Origin: JANRIZ01 sp033764445
Lineage (GTDB): Bacteria; Verrucomicrobiota; Verrucomicrobiia; JAWXBN01
Direction of reading: 5' to 3'
Assembly (NCBI GenBank): GCA_033764445.1
Contig: JANRIZ010000004.1
Span: 1-5,320 of the forward strand
DNA: 5,320 nucleotides
The notes under the pieces were generated by a model. It made no database searches. It saw only the letters and a program-made list of their open reading frames with translations, and was not told the origin of the DNA. The translations under genes and the position numbers were made by a program. Each line of letters begins with the position of its first letter. The stretch's first letter is position 1. Below, one piece after another: positions 1-5,320 of the stretch.

Positions 1-1
1 G

Positions 2-106
2 GGAAATCCGTCCAAGAACCGACGGTCCGCTGTTCCCCGACACGCCGAAGTGCCTGATATTTTGGCCCGGAAGATTTGTAAGGACCTGGATATAGAAAAA
101 CCATGA
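2..106 (+). CDS. hicA: HicA family toxin (mRNA interferase), C-terminal fragment
   Basis: Only the last 34 codons and the TGA stop (104-106) lie in the window; the 5' part is beyond the left edge. The visible peptide contains SAVPRHAEV followed by ILARKICKDLDI. This is the end of the HicA fold in the subgroup whose C-terminus reads roughly 'NRRSAVPRHxEIxxxLARKICKDLGI'. HicA proteins are small (about 60-80 residue) double-stranded-RNA-binding-fold ribonucleases that cleave mRNA and are neutralised by HicB. The catalytic histidine lies in the N-terminal half and cannot be checked. No HicB-like frame follows the stop, so any antitoxin gene must be upstream, outside the window, or absent. The assignment rests on recognising the C-terminal motif. 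The fragment is too short to tell an intact gene from a remnant. Confidence 0.75.
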   Translation, partial: GNPSKNRRSAVPRHAEVPDILARKICKDLDIEKP

Positions 107-360
107 ATTCTGTATTTTGCTGCCATGGTTAAGCTTTAGGACTAGGGCGGAATAGGATTCACTTGGTGGTGTCCCTCCGAGCACGCCTCCCTGTTCCCCG
201 AGACCCGCTCGGCTCCGAAAGCATTCGCGTGTTCAGATCGGGCCTGTCACGCCGTAGCCCTCGGCGAAGGTGGATGCCACCAATTTTGCGTTGAGAGTTG
301 GGCGAACGGAATTGGTCAATAGTCATTCCTCATGAGACATTCCCCACCCCCATCTGCTGT
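107..360. other. Gene-free spacer after hicA
   Basis: I recognise no gene in this stretch on either strand. It has a few short inverted repeats, for example CCGAG/CTCGG at 198-202 and 208-212 with a 5-base loop, and ATTG/CAAT at 311-320. There is no hairpin plus T-run that would clearly terminate hicA. The region around 160-275 is GC-rich and could be decayed coding or repeat DNA, but nothing in it is strong enough to name. Confidence 0.5.
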
Positions 361-460
361 TCTCTGCGACATCCCGATCCATCCGGGACAAGTCTGCGGG
401 TATGTCGCCCCTACAGGGCTTGATGAAATGGGACCCAAACCCAGGGCGTTGTCGGACCCT
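361..460. repeat. Possible dispersed intergenic repeat with small hairpins
   Basis: The stretch contains two short stem-loops. TCCCG (372-376) pairs with CGGGA (384-388). GCCC (407-410) pairs with GGGC (416-419) within CGCCCCTACAGGGCTT. It continues into ACCCAGGGCGTTG (438-450). The pairing of a 'GTCGCCCCT-AGGGCT' hairpin with an 'ACCCAGGGCGTTG' block resembles intergenic repeats that I recall from PVC-group and other environmental genomes. Only one copy is in this window, so its repetitive nature is inferred from resemblance and not shown here. Confidence 0.35.
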
Positions 461-467
461 AAAAAAT

Positions 468-530
468 ATCCGTGTTATCCGCGTAATCCGCGGTTAAAAA
501 ATCTGCGCTTTTCTGCGATATCTGCGGGGA
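468..530. repeat. Degenerate ~10-bp tandem repeat, core ATCYGYG
   Basis: Units beginning at 468, 477, 486, 501, 511 and 521 each carry a version of ATCCGYG or TCTGCG, spaced 9, 9, 15, 10 and 10 bases apart. The third unit contains the palindrome CCGCGG (488-493). Two more TCTGCG copies lie upstream at 363 and 393. The near-helical periodicity and lack of an open frame suggest a non-coding repeat, not a gene remnant. The sequence is similar to ATCCGCG/CGCGGAT-type intergenic repeats that I associate with Verrucomicrobia and relatives. Function is unknown. Confidence 0.5.
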
Positions 531-544
531 AGTCTCCCGTATGT

Positions 545-574
545 AAAAAAGCCCCGCAAATTGCGGGGCTTTTT
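545..574 (-). terminator. Intrinsic terminator of nrdJ, symmetrical (bidirectional)
   Basis: GCCCCGC (551-557) and GCGGGGC (563-569) form a perfect 7-bp GC stem around AAATT. It can extend to 9 bp by pairing A558-A559 with T561-T562. It is flanked by six A (545-550) and five T (570-574). Read on the - strand it is a GC stem followed by six T, starting about 48 bases after the nrdJ stop, so it should end the nrdJ transcript. Read on the + strand it is followed by five T, so it would also stop transcription arriving from the hicA side before it enters nrdJ antisense. Confidence 0.9.
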
Positions 575-621
575 CATTTCAGCTTTGGAATTTTGAATCT
601 GGAATTCCGCACCGGCGCGGT

Positions 622-3600
622 TTACTCGCCGCAGCCGCCGTCCTTGTACAGACAGCCGGGGTTCACACAGCGTTTGCACTTGCCGTCGCTGATGAAGGTG
701 AGCTGTCCGCACTTGGGACAGATGTTGGTCGCGCCCACATTCCGTCCGCCCTTGCGTCCGATCGGGGGAATGATGGCCATGCCCCCGTCGTTTTCCTGGC
801 CCACTTCCAGGGAGAAACCACCATCGGCCTCCTTCTTGATGAGGACGGGCTGGCCGAAGGGCATTTCAAGCTGGTTGTTGAGCGGACGCAGGGCGCGGTC
901 GGGCCCGGGGAAGAGATAGTCGAGCATCTTCATGATCAGGTCGATGACACTGGAGCAGGAACTGATGTTGGCGCGTCCCTCCTCGTTGTCGTCCTCGACA
1001 ACCACAAACCCGCTCGGCTCAAAGGCCATGTAACGGAAGTCGTGGAGAATGTCGTCGAGGGAGATGCCGTACTGGAGCTGGATGGAGATGGCCTTGCAGA
1101 AGGCATCCAGGACGCCATTGGCGTAGGTGCCCGCCTGACCGATGCGCCCGAAGACCTCGCCGCATTTTCCGTCGGGGTACACGCCCACGCTCAGGTACCC
1201 CTTGTGGGTGCCTGCCAGCGAGAATTTCACCGTCTGGCCCATGCGTCGTCCGCGCAATTTGCGGCGGACGGGCCCTGCGTACTTGCTGCGCTCGGTCTCG
1301 AGAATGCTCTCGGTCATGGCCACGATCTGTTTCCAAATCTGCTGCGGATCGTAGCGGCGTCCCTCGGGGGTATCCACCTGGTAGACGGAATTGGCCTTGG
1401 ACTCGGCCCGGAACAGCGCGATGCACTTCACACCCATGTCGTGGCAGAGGACAAAACTCCGTTCAATATCCTCGACGGTGGCCGGGGTGGCCAGATTGCA
1501 GGTCTTTGAGGAGGCGCCGGAAATGAAGGGCTGGATCGCCCCAAGCATGCGCAGATGCCCCTCGACACTGATCGAACGCTGCCCGTCGCCATTGGTGGCG
1601 GAACAATCAAAGGTGGCCAGATGCTGCGGGGTCAGCCACGGGACGGCTTCGAGATGGCTCTTGCCGTTGACCACCAGACGCTGCTCATCGGTGTAGGTGG
1701 GATCGTAGGCGTTCTGACGCAGACGCCAGACGGTTTTGCGGACGTATTCCATGGAGTGGGTGTCGCTCATGGGATCGTCGCCATTGAGACCGCTGTCGCT
1801 GGTCATCAGGAGGGTTTGAAGCGCGTCCCGGACCGGGCCCGGATTGCCGACCCGCGTGGTGGCCAGGTGGGCAAGCGCCTCGTTTTCGTCATTGCCGCAG
1901 GCCACCAACAATCCGTCGAGACCGGCACATTCGAGGGCGGCCTCCTGGACCTGGAACTGGCTGTAGCCCAACTGACGCAGGCCTTCGAGGGCCAGACGGT
2001 TGAACATCTTGATGTTGCCCCCGCCGGAGAGTTGTTTGTATTTGACCAGCGTGTAGTCCGGCTCAATGGAGGTGGTGCCCTCGTCGTAACATCCCAGCGG
2101 GGCGGAAATCGTCCCCGTCGGGGCCATGACCGTGGTGAAGCTGTTGCGGAAACGCAGATTGGGCGAGCAGACGGTTTTCCAGGTCTGGAGCGCCGCATCG
2201 CGCACCGAGCTGAAACCGGCAATCAGGCCCTGGTCCATTTTGTCGGGATGGACAAAGACGTTGGCGTAGGCCCGCAACGCATCCAGACCCGTCAGCCCCT
2301 GCGAGGTGGGCAGGAGGGCGCTGGAGCGGTTGAAAAGATCGTTGCCACGCAGGTCGAGCCAGTCGCGTTTTTTGCCGGGCAATTCGCTGGCCAGTTCCTG
2401 GATGGCGCGGTGCAGGTTGAGCACCTCGCGCAGGTCCTTGGCGGTTTCCTCAAAGGCGGGGTAGGCCCCCAGAATCCCGCCCAGCTCGGCGGAAACCTGG
2501 AAACTGGTGGCGGTCAGCAGGCTCGCCAGCTGCGAGGCGATCCAGCGTCCCTCGTCGGAGTCGTAGGGGATGCCCATGGCCATGAGCAGCCCGCCGACAT
2601 TGGCAAAACCCAGGCCGGTGGTGCGGTATTTGCGCGTGCCGACGGTGATTTCAGGGATCGGGAACCCGCCGCACTGCACGTTGAGGTCCGCACAGATCAT
2701 GGCCATGCGGGTGGCGTGCTGGAGCCCCTTGGCATCAAACACATGGGTGTCCATGTCCACAAACCGGTAGGCGTTGAAGCTGGCGAGGTTGCAGGAGGTG
2801 TTGTTCAGGTGCAGGTACTCGGAGCAGGGATTGGACGTGGTGATGTCCCCGTGGGCCTTGACCGGATTCCAGAGGTTGATCCAGTCGTTGTTGTGCTGTC
2901 CGGGTTCGCCGTTGCCCCAGACGCTTTCAGCCATTTCGCGCAGCAGCTTCGAGGCGGGGAAAGCCTCATGGATCTGGTCGCGGTTGGTGATCCAGCGGGT
3001 GTGATAGTTCTCCCCGGCATGGTAGGCCTTCCAGAAATCCCCCTTGAGCGAGACGGAATGGTTGGCATTCTGATGGGCCAGGGTGTCGCCGTAGAGAAGG
3101 CTGTCCATGTGTTTGGAATATTCCGTGTTGTTGACCAGCGGAATCGAGGAGAGAAGTTTGTCAACGAGCTTGGCGGCGGCGGGGGCGTTGTCGCGGTTCT
3201 GCTCGGCGATCTTGCGCAGGCCCACGGAGACATTGTGCTCGCGCAGAATGATCTTGGCGATGTCCTCCTGCTCGTTTTTGACGCGGATAAACCGGAACAC
3301 GTCGGGATGGTCGCCGAAGAGCAGGACCATGCGCGCCGCCCGGCGGGTCTTGCCGCCGCTCTTGATGGCCCCGGCCATGCGGTCCCAGCCCTTGTCAAAG
3401 GAGATGGGGCCCGAGGAACGCCCCTTGCCGGTGATCGGTTCGACCGAGCTGCGCAGGCTCGACACATTGATGCCCACACCCGAACCCGAGGAAAAAATGC
3501 GGCCTTCGGTCTTCAGATGGTTGAGGATGCCCTCCATGTTGTCATTGACCTCCAGGAGGAAACAGGCCGAACACTGCGGATGGGCCATCGTGTTGGTCTC

Positions 3601-4293
3601 CTCGGCGACGATCTCGACCTTGCCCTGCATGGGTTTTTCCATGGGGAAATAGGCCTTGGTGCCGCGGTTGGCCCGTTCGCGCAGGTCCGGACGGCCCCAG
3701 CGCCACTGCTCAAAATGGCCGATATTGAACCAGACCGGGGAATTGGGCGCCCAAATCTGCTTCACCAGCATCGCCTTGAGTTCCTCATTGAAAATTTCCG
3801 CGTCGCCGAGGGTGGACAGATACCCCTCCTGCCACGCCCACACGGTATAGGTGTTGGCAATGCGGTCAAAGGGCTGGCGCAGGCTGTCCTCGTACTCGGG
3901 GGTGCCCGGACGGCTGCCAAAAAGATATTTGTCGGAGGTGATGAGCACCGCGTTATGGTCCCAGTGGGCGGGGCACTCGACGTTATCCCGCTTGAACCGC
4001 ACCTTGCCGGACTCAAAATCCTTGATCTCGAGATTGACCTTGCGCCATTGGGAGGCCAGGTAGGGGTGTTTCTCGGTGCTGCTGTAATAACGGCTGATGG
4101 TCAGCCCACCCTCAACGGTTTTGCGGGCCGGGAGCAGGATTTTCTGCCCATCCCTCAACTCCAATTCCACCTCCTGATGCCGGTTGACCGGTTGCGGGGC
4201 TTCTGATGCGGCAGACCCCTCCGATAAACGGGCTGAGGGGGTCTTTTTGGAGGCTTTGGAGGGAGCATCGAGGGTGGAGGGGGTCGGCGCCAT
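622..4293 (-). CDS. nrdJ: Adenosylcobalamin-dependent (class II) ribonucleoside-diphosphate/triphosphate reductase, long form
   Basis: This cytosolic enzyme reduces ribonucleotides to deoxyribonucleotides using adenosylcobalamin to make the active-site thiyl radical, so it needs no oxygen or metal-radical subunit. As called it has 1223 residues, within the long NrdJ class. Residues 1-40 are low-complexity (Ala/Ser/Pro/Lys). Residues ~62-190 are the family N-terminal domain, ending in NSPVWFN; I see no ATP-cone. In the catalytic barrel, SACF supplies redox Cys244. NPCSE (488-492) supplies Asn488, thiyl Cys490 and Glu492, and SCNLAS supplies partner Cys501, at the usual 11-residue spacing. APTGTIS (724-730) is the phosphate-binding loop. 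A TSCPD-like domain covers ~1015-1097. The tail (1192-1221) has six cysteines (C1192, C1195, C1206, C1209, C1214, C1221) like a zinc ribbon, and probably includes the thiols that re-reduce the active site. All key residues are present and there is no frameshift or intein. ATG 4293 is the first in-frame start after a stop at 4318-4320, but its ribosome site is weak (GAGA, 9 bases away). TTG 4164 behind AGGAGGTG is a credible alternative giving 1180 residues. Confidence 0.96.
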   Translation of the reverse strand: MAPTPSTLDAPSKASKKTPSARLSEGSAASEAPQPVNRHQEVELELRDGQKILLPARKTVEGGLTISRYYSSTEKHPYLASQWRKVNLEIKDFESGKVRFKRDNVECPAHWDHNAVLITSDKYLFGSRPGTPEYEDSLRQPFDRIANTYTVWAWQEGYLSTLGDAEIFNEELKAMLVKQIWAPNSPVWFNIGHFEQWRWGRPDLRERANRGTKAYFPMEKPMQGKVEIVAEETNTMAHPQCSACFLLEVNDNMEGILNHLKTEGRIFSSGSGVGINVSSLRSSVEPITGKGRSSGPISFDKGWDRMAGAIKSGGKTRRAARMVLLFGDHPDVFRFIRVKNEQEDIAKIILREHNVSVGLRKIAEQNRDNAPAAAKLVDKLLSSIPLVNNTEYSKHMDSLLYGDTLAHQNANHSVSLKGDFWKAYHAGENYHTRWITNRDQIHEAFPASKLLREMAESVWGNGEPGQHNNDWINLWNPVKAHGDITTSNPCSEYLHLNNTSCNLASFNAYRFVDMDTHVFDAKGLQHATRMAMICADLNVQCGGFPIPEITVGTRKYRTTGLGFANVGGLLMAMGIPYDSDEGRWIASQLASLLTATSFQVSAELGGILGAYPAFEETAKDLREVLNLHRAIQELASELPGKKRDWLDLRGNDLFNRSSALLPTSQGLTGLDALRAYANVFVHPDKMDQGLIAGFSSVRDAALQTWKTVCSPNLRFRNSFTTVMAPTGTISAPLGCYDEGTTSIEPDYTLVKYKQLSGGGNIKMFNRLALEGLRQLGYSQFQVQEAALECAGLDGLLVACGNDENEALAHLATTRVGNPGPVRDALQTLLMTSDSGLNGDDPMSDTHSMEYVRKTVWRLRQNAYDPTYTDEQRLVVNGKSHLEAVPWLTPQHLATFDCSATNGDGQRSISVEGHLRMLGAIQPFISGASSKTCNLATPATVEDIERSFVLCHDMGVKCIALFRAESKANSVYQVDTPEGRRYDPQQIWKQIVAMTESILETERSKYAGPVRRKLRGRRMGQTVKFSLAGTHKGYLSVGVYPDGKCGEVFGRIGQAGTYANGVLDAFCKAISIQLQYGISLDDILHDFRYMAFEPSGFVVVEDDNEEGRANISSCSSVIDLIMKMLDYLFPGPDRALRPLNNQLEMPFGQPVLIKKEADGGFSLEVGQENDGGMAIIPPIGRKGGRNVGATNICPKCGQLTFISDGKCKRCVNPGCLYKDGGCGE
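4168..4175 (-). promoter_or_regulatory. Strong Shine-Dalgarno inside the called nrdJ 5' end
   Basis: On the - strand the sequence is AGGAGGTG, an eight-base match to the anti-Shine-Dalgarno end of 16S rRNA. Five bases after AGGAGG comes TTG (4162-4164), in frame with nrdJ at codon 44; a second in-frame TTG is codon 46. This is far better than the GAGA in front of ATG 4293. The conserved NrdJ N-terminal domain starts only after about codon 60, so translation from here would lose no recognised domain. It could also simply be the codons for Gln-Glu-Val. Confidence 0.45.
4213..4248 (+). terminator. Terminator-like hairpin on the + strand, within the nrdJ leader codons
   Basis: AGACCCC (4213-4219) pairs perfectly with GGGGTCT (4238-4244), and the T-run continues to 4248 (five T in all, the first being part of the stem). 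Between the arms, CCG (4221-4223) and CGG (4229-4231) can form an inner hairpin around ATAAA. On the + strand this has the form of an intrinsic terminator; it would stop transcripts running antisense through nrdJ before they reach lgt. On the - strand it would fold in the nrdJ mRNA just ahead of the internal AGGAGGTG. The loop is long and imperfect, so termination is only plausible. Confidence 0.4.
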
Positions 4294-4386
4294 GGTTTTT
4301 GATCTCTGGGGTTGGTGTTACGTGTGAGGAGTTTGAGTTCTTTTTTAGGTAAATCCCTAAAATCACGTGTAAATTAATCTATTGAC

Positions 4387-4415
4387 AATTTACGACTATT
4401 TATTGAAAAATTCAA
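4387..4415 (-). promoter_or_regulatory. Candidate nrdJ promoter (proximal)
   Basis: On the - strand, TTGAAT (4415-4410) is followed after 17 bases by TAAATT (4392-4387). These match the sigma-70 -35 and -10 hexamers at 4 of 6 positions each, with ideal spacing. The region is strongly AT-rich. It would give an untranslated leader of under 100 bases to ATG 4293. The match is modest, so this is one of two candidates for nrdJ. Confidence 0.3.
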
Positions 4416-4425
4416 CTAATGGTAT

Positions 4426-4455
4426 CTGCAATTAGGGTAAGCCACTACCTATAGT
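4426..4455 (+). promoter_or_regulatory. Candidate lgt promoter
   Basis: TATAGT (4450-4455) matches the -10 consensus at 5 of 6 positions. The -35 position with an 18-base spacer is CTGCAA (4426-4431), only 3 of 6. Transcription would start near 4462, leaving about 90 bases before the lgt ATG. The -10 lies inside the 4441-4458 inverted repeat, so whatever binds that repeat could also affect lgt. Confidence 0.3.
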
Positions 4456-4458
4456 GGC
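4441..4458. promoter_or_regulatory. Candidate NrdR box (operator), perfect 18-bp inverted repeat
   Basis: GCCACTA (4441-4447) and TAGTGGC (4452-4458) are perfect inverted arms around CCTA. The inner 16 bases (4442-4457) match the NrdR box consensus ACACWATATATWGTGT at 12 of 16 positions, including CACTA on the left and TATAGTG on the right. NrdR is the zinc-finger/ATP-cone repressor that controls ribonucleotide reductase genes in many bacteria, so its position upstream of nrdJ fits. NrdR boxes usually come in pairs about two or three helical turns apart; I find no convincing second box. An extra half-like TGTGGCA follows at 4464-4470. The alternative is another dimeric regulator or an mRNA hairpin. 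Confidence 0.5.
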
Positions 4459-4475
4459 ATTTCTGTGGCAATCAA
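4448..4475 (-). promoter_or_regulatory. Candidate nrdJ promoter (distal), overlapping the inverted repeat
   Basis: On the - strand, TTGATT (4475-4470) is followed after 16 bases by TATAGG (4453-4448), 4 of 6 matches each. The -10 hexamer lies inside the 4441-4458 inverted repeat, as expected for a repressor-controlled promoter. Transcription would start near 4441, leaving roughly 150 bases before ATG 4293. Confidence 0.3.
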
Positions 4476-4510
4476 GTACTTTTTTGAAACATTTTTTTTC
4501 TCGATGAATG

Positions 4511-4529
4511 GCCTGTATTCAGGCTGAAT
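4511..4529 (+). other. Two overlapping small inverted repeats in the lgt leader
   Basis: GCCTG (4511-4515) pairs with CAGGC (4520-4524) around TATT. Overlapping it, ATTCAG (4517-4522) and CTGAAT (4524-4529) form a 13-base palindrome around one G. The two RNA folds exclude each other. They lie 15-40 bases before the lgt ribosome site, so they may be a small leader structure or a protein site, or chance. Confidence 0.3.
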
Positions 4530-4543
4530 CTGTCAATCTTTTT

Positions 4544-4550
4544 GAGGTGA
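4544..4550 (+). promoter_or_regulatory. lgt ribosome binding site
   Basis: GAGGTGA matches the anti-Shine-Dalgarno sequence over seven bases, with five bases between GAGG and ATG 4553. It decides the start. An in-frame ATG also exists at 4508 (15 codons earlier), but it has no ribosome site and would extend the protein beyond the usual Lgt N-terminus. Confidence 0.8.
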
Positions 4551-4552
4551 AC

Positions 4553-5320
4553 ATGCTTTTTTGGGCCTATTTCCAACATCATTTTGACCCCGTGATTTTC
4601 CCGATCTACGGACCGCTGGCCGTGCGCTGGTACGGACTGGCCTATTTTCTGGGGTTTTTGATCGCCTACTTCCTGCTCCTGCATCTTTCACGAAAAAAAA
4701 TCCTCGTTGTCCCCCCCAACCACGTGGGCGATTTTGTGGCGTGGGTGGCCTTCTGGGGCATTTTGCTCGGGGGCCGGATGGGATACGTTTTGTTTTACCA
4801 ACCCGCCATGCTGCTTGATCCGGTCGAGATTTTGCAGGTCTGGAAAGGGGGGATGTCCGCCCACGGCGGGGTCGTGGGCACCATTCTCGCCATGGTCTGG
4901 TATGCCCGACGGCACAAACTTCCTTTTCTGAACCTCGGCGACAACATGGTCTGTGTCGTGCCCGTGGGACTGGGCTTTGGACGGCTGGCCAATTTCATCA
5001 ACGGCGAACTCTACGGCAACCCCACAACGGTCCCCTGGGCGGTCATTTTTCCGGACGGACACGGGGGATGGCTCGGCCCCCGGCATCCCTCGCAACTCTA
5101 CGAGGCCCTGGGGGAGGGTCTGTTTCTGTTTGTGCTGATCTGGACCCTGCGCCACAGCGCCTGGAGTGTGGTGCCCGGGAGACTGGGCGGACTCTTTCTG
5201 CTGGCCTACGGGGTGATCCGCACGGGGCTCGAATTTTTCCGCGCACCGGATGCGGGACTGATTTTGGGCCTGAGCCGCGGACAGTTTTACTCGCTTTTTA
5301 TGGTCGCCGCCGGCGCGGGC
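4553..5320 (+). CDS. lgt: Phosphatidylglycerol-prolipoprotein diacylglyceryl transferase (3' end outside window)
   Basis: Lgt is the inner-membrane enzyme that moves diacylglycerol from phosphatidylglycerol to the lipobox cysteine of prolipoproteins, the first step of lipoprotein maturation before LspA. 256 codons are visible with no stop; the family is usually about 260-290 residues, so only the C-terminal end is missing. The start gives FDPVIF at residues 11-16, aligning with the E. coli N-terminus. Conserved features, with E. coli equivalents: RWYGL with Tyr27 (Y26); MSAHGG with His104 (H103); GRLANFINGELYG at 143-155 with Arg144 (R143), Asn147 (N146) and Gly155 (G154); HPSQLYE at 178-184; YGVIR with Tyr219 (Y235) and Arg223 (R239), followed by EFFR. 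Hydrophobic segments lie around 27-43, 61-82, 104-118, 132-149, 185-199 and 208-222, with a seventh starting near 245. Asn156 replaces the common Arg after ELWG. The gene is divergent from nrdJ with a 259-base gap. Confidence 0.97.
   Translation, partial: MLFWAYFQHHFDPVIFPIYGPLAVRWYGLAYFLGFLIAYFLLLHLSRKKILVVPPNHVGDFVAWVAFWGILLGGRMGYVLFYQPAMLLDPVEILQVWKGGMSAHGGVVGTILAMVWYARRHKLPFLNLGDNMVCVVPVGLGFGRLANFINGELYGNPTTVPWAVIFPDGHGGWLGPRHPSQLYEALGEGLFLFVLIWTLRHSAWSVVPGRLGGLFLLAYGVIRTGLEFFRAPDAGLILGLSRGQFYSLFMVAAGAG

Noticed and set aside
30..201. 11-base direct repeat CTGTTCCCCGA at 30-40 and 191-201
   Set aside because: One copy lies inside the HicA codons, the flanks do not match, and a repeat of this length is expected by chance in about 5 kb.
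332..919. Open frame of 195 codons on the + strand
   Set aside because: It runs through the repeat region, through the terminator, and into the 3' end of nrdJ antisense. The product is low-complexity and unrecognisable.
1555..4206. Open frame of 883 codons on the + strand, antisense to nrdJ
   Set aside because: It is codon-aligned with nrdJ, so it stays open only because nrdJ avoids TTA, CTA and TCA. Its translation is Gly/Val/Ala-rich and resembles no known family, while the opposite strand is an unmistakable NrdJ.
4382..4387. Perfect TTGACA -35 hexamer on the + strand
   Set aside because: No acceptable -10 follows at 16-18 bases; that spacing falls in an A-run. Left out as a promoter.
4294..4552. 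Possible cobalamin riboswitch upstream of the B12-dependent reductase
   Set aside because: GCCACTA recalls part of a B12 element, but I find no B12 box and no surrounding conserved core on either strand. The segment is better explained as an inverted-repeat operator.
4508..4552. Upstream in-frame ATG for lgt at 4508
   Set aside because: It has no ribosome site and would add 15 residues beyond the family N-terminus, whereas ATG 4553 has GAGGTGA and aligns with E. coli Lgt.
4688..5155. Open frame of 155 codons on the - strand
   Set aside because: It is a shadow of lgt, whose + strand translation carries all the family signatures.

Overview
The window holds two full-scale genes in divergent orientation plus a gene fragment. 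From left to right: the last 34 codons of a HicA-type toxin gene (+ strand, cut by the window edge); about 500 bases without a recognisable gene, containing repeat-like and hairpin-forming DNA; a symmetrical intrinsic terminator; a large adenosylcobalamin-dependent (class II) ribonucleotide reductase gene, nrdJ, on the - strand; an AT-rich divergent promoter region; and lgt (prolipoprotein diacylglyceryl transferase) on the + strand, running off the right edge with 256 codons visible.

The organism looks like a GC-rich bacterium with AT-rich regulatory spacers and Shine-Dalgarno-led translation. Lgt shows that it makes lipoproteins. The long NrdJ shows that it can make deoxynucleotides with coenzyme B12, so it makes or imports cobalamin. 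The intergenic DNA left of nrdJ, with its ATCCGYG-type short-period repeat and CGCCCC/AGGGC hairpin, resembles dispersed intergenic repeats I associate with Verrucomicrobia and related PVC bacteria. That assignment is a recollection and is weak.

nrdJ and lgt share no pathway and are probably neighbours by chance, but they share one regulatory region. Its most notable element is an 18-bp perfect inverted repeat (4441-4458) that matches the NrdR box consensus at 12 of 16 positions as I recall that consensus. It overlaps candidate -10 elements on both strands. This suggests NrdR repression of nrdJ, possibly also affecting lgt.

The 5' end of nrdJ is the other point of interest. The first ~40 codons are low-complexity. 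They carry three codons (TCA, TTA, TCA) of a class (TTA/CTA/TCA) absent from the following ~900 codons, and they contain a terminator-like hairpin on the opposite strand. They are followed by a strong AGGAGGTG Shine-Dalgarno just before an in-frame TTG. The true start may therefore be TTG at 4164 rather than ATG at 4293. I found no CRISPR array, tRNA, rRNA, insertion sequence or clearly novel multi-gene system.
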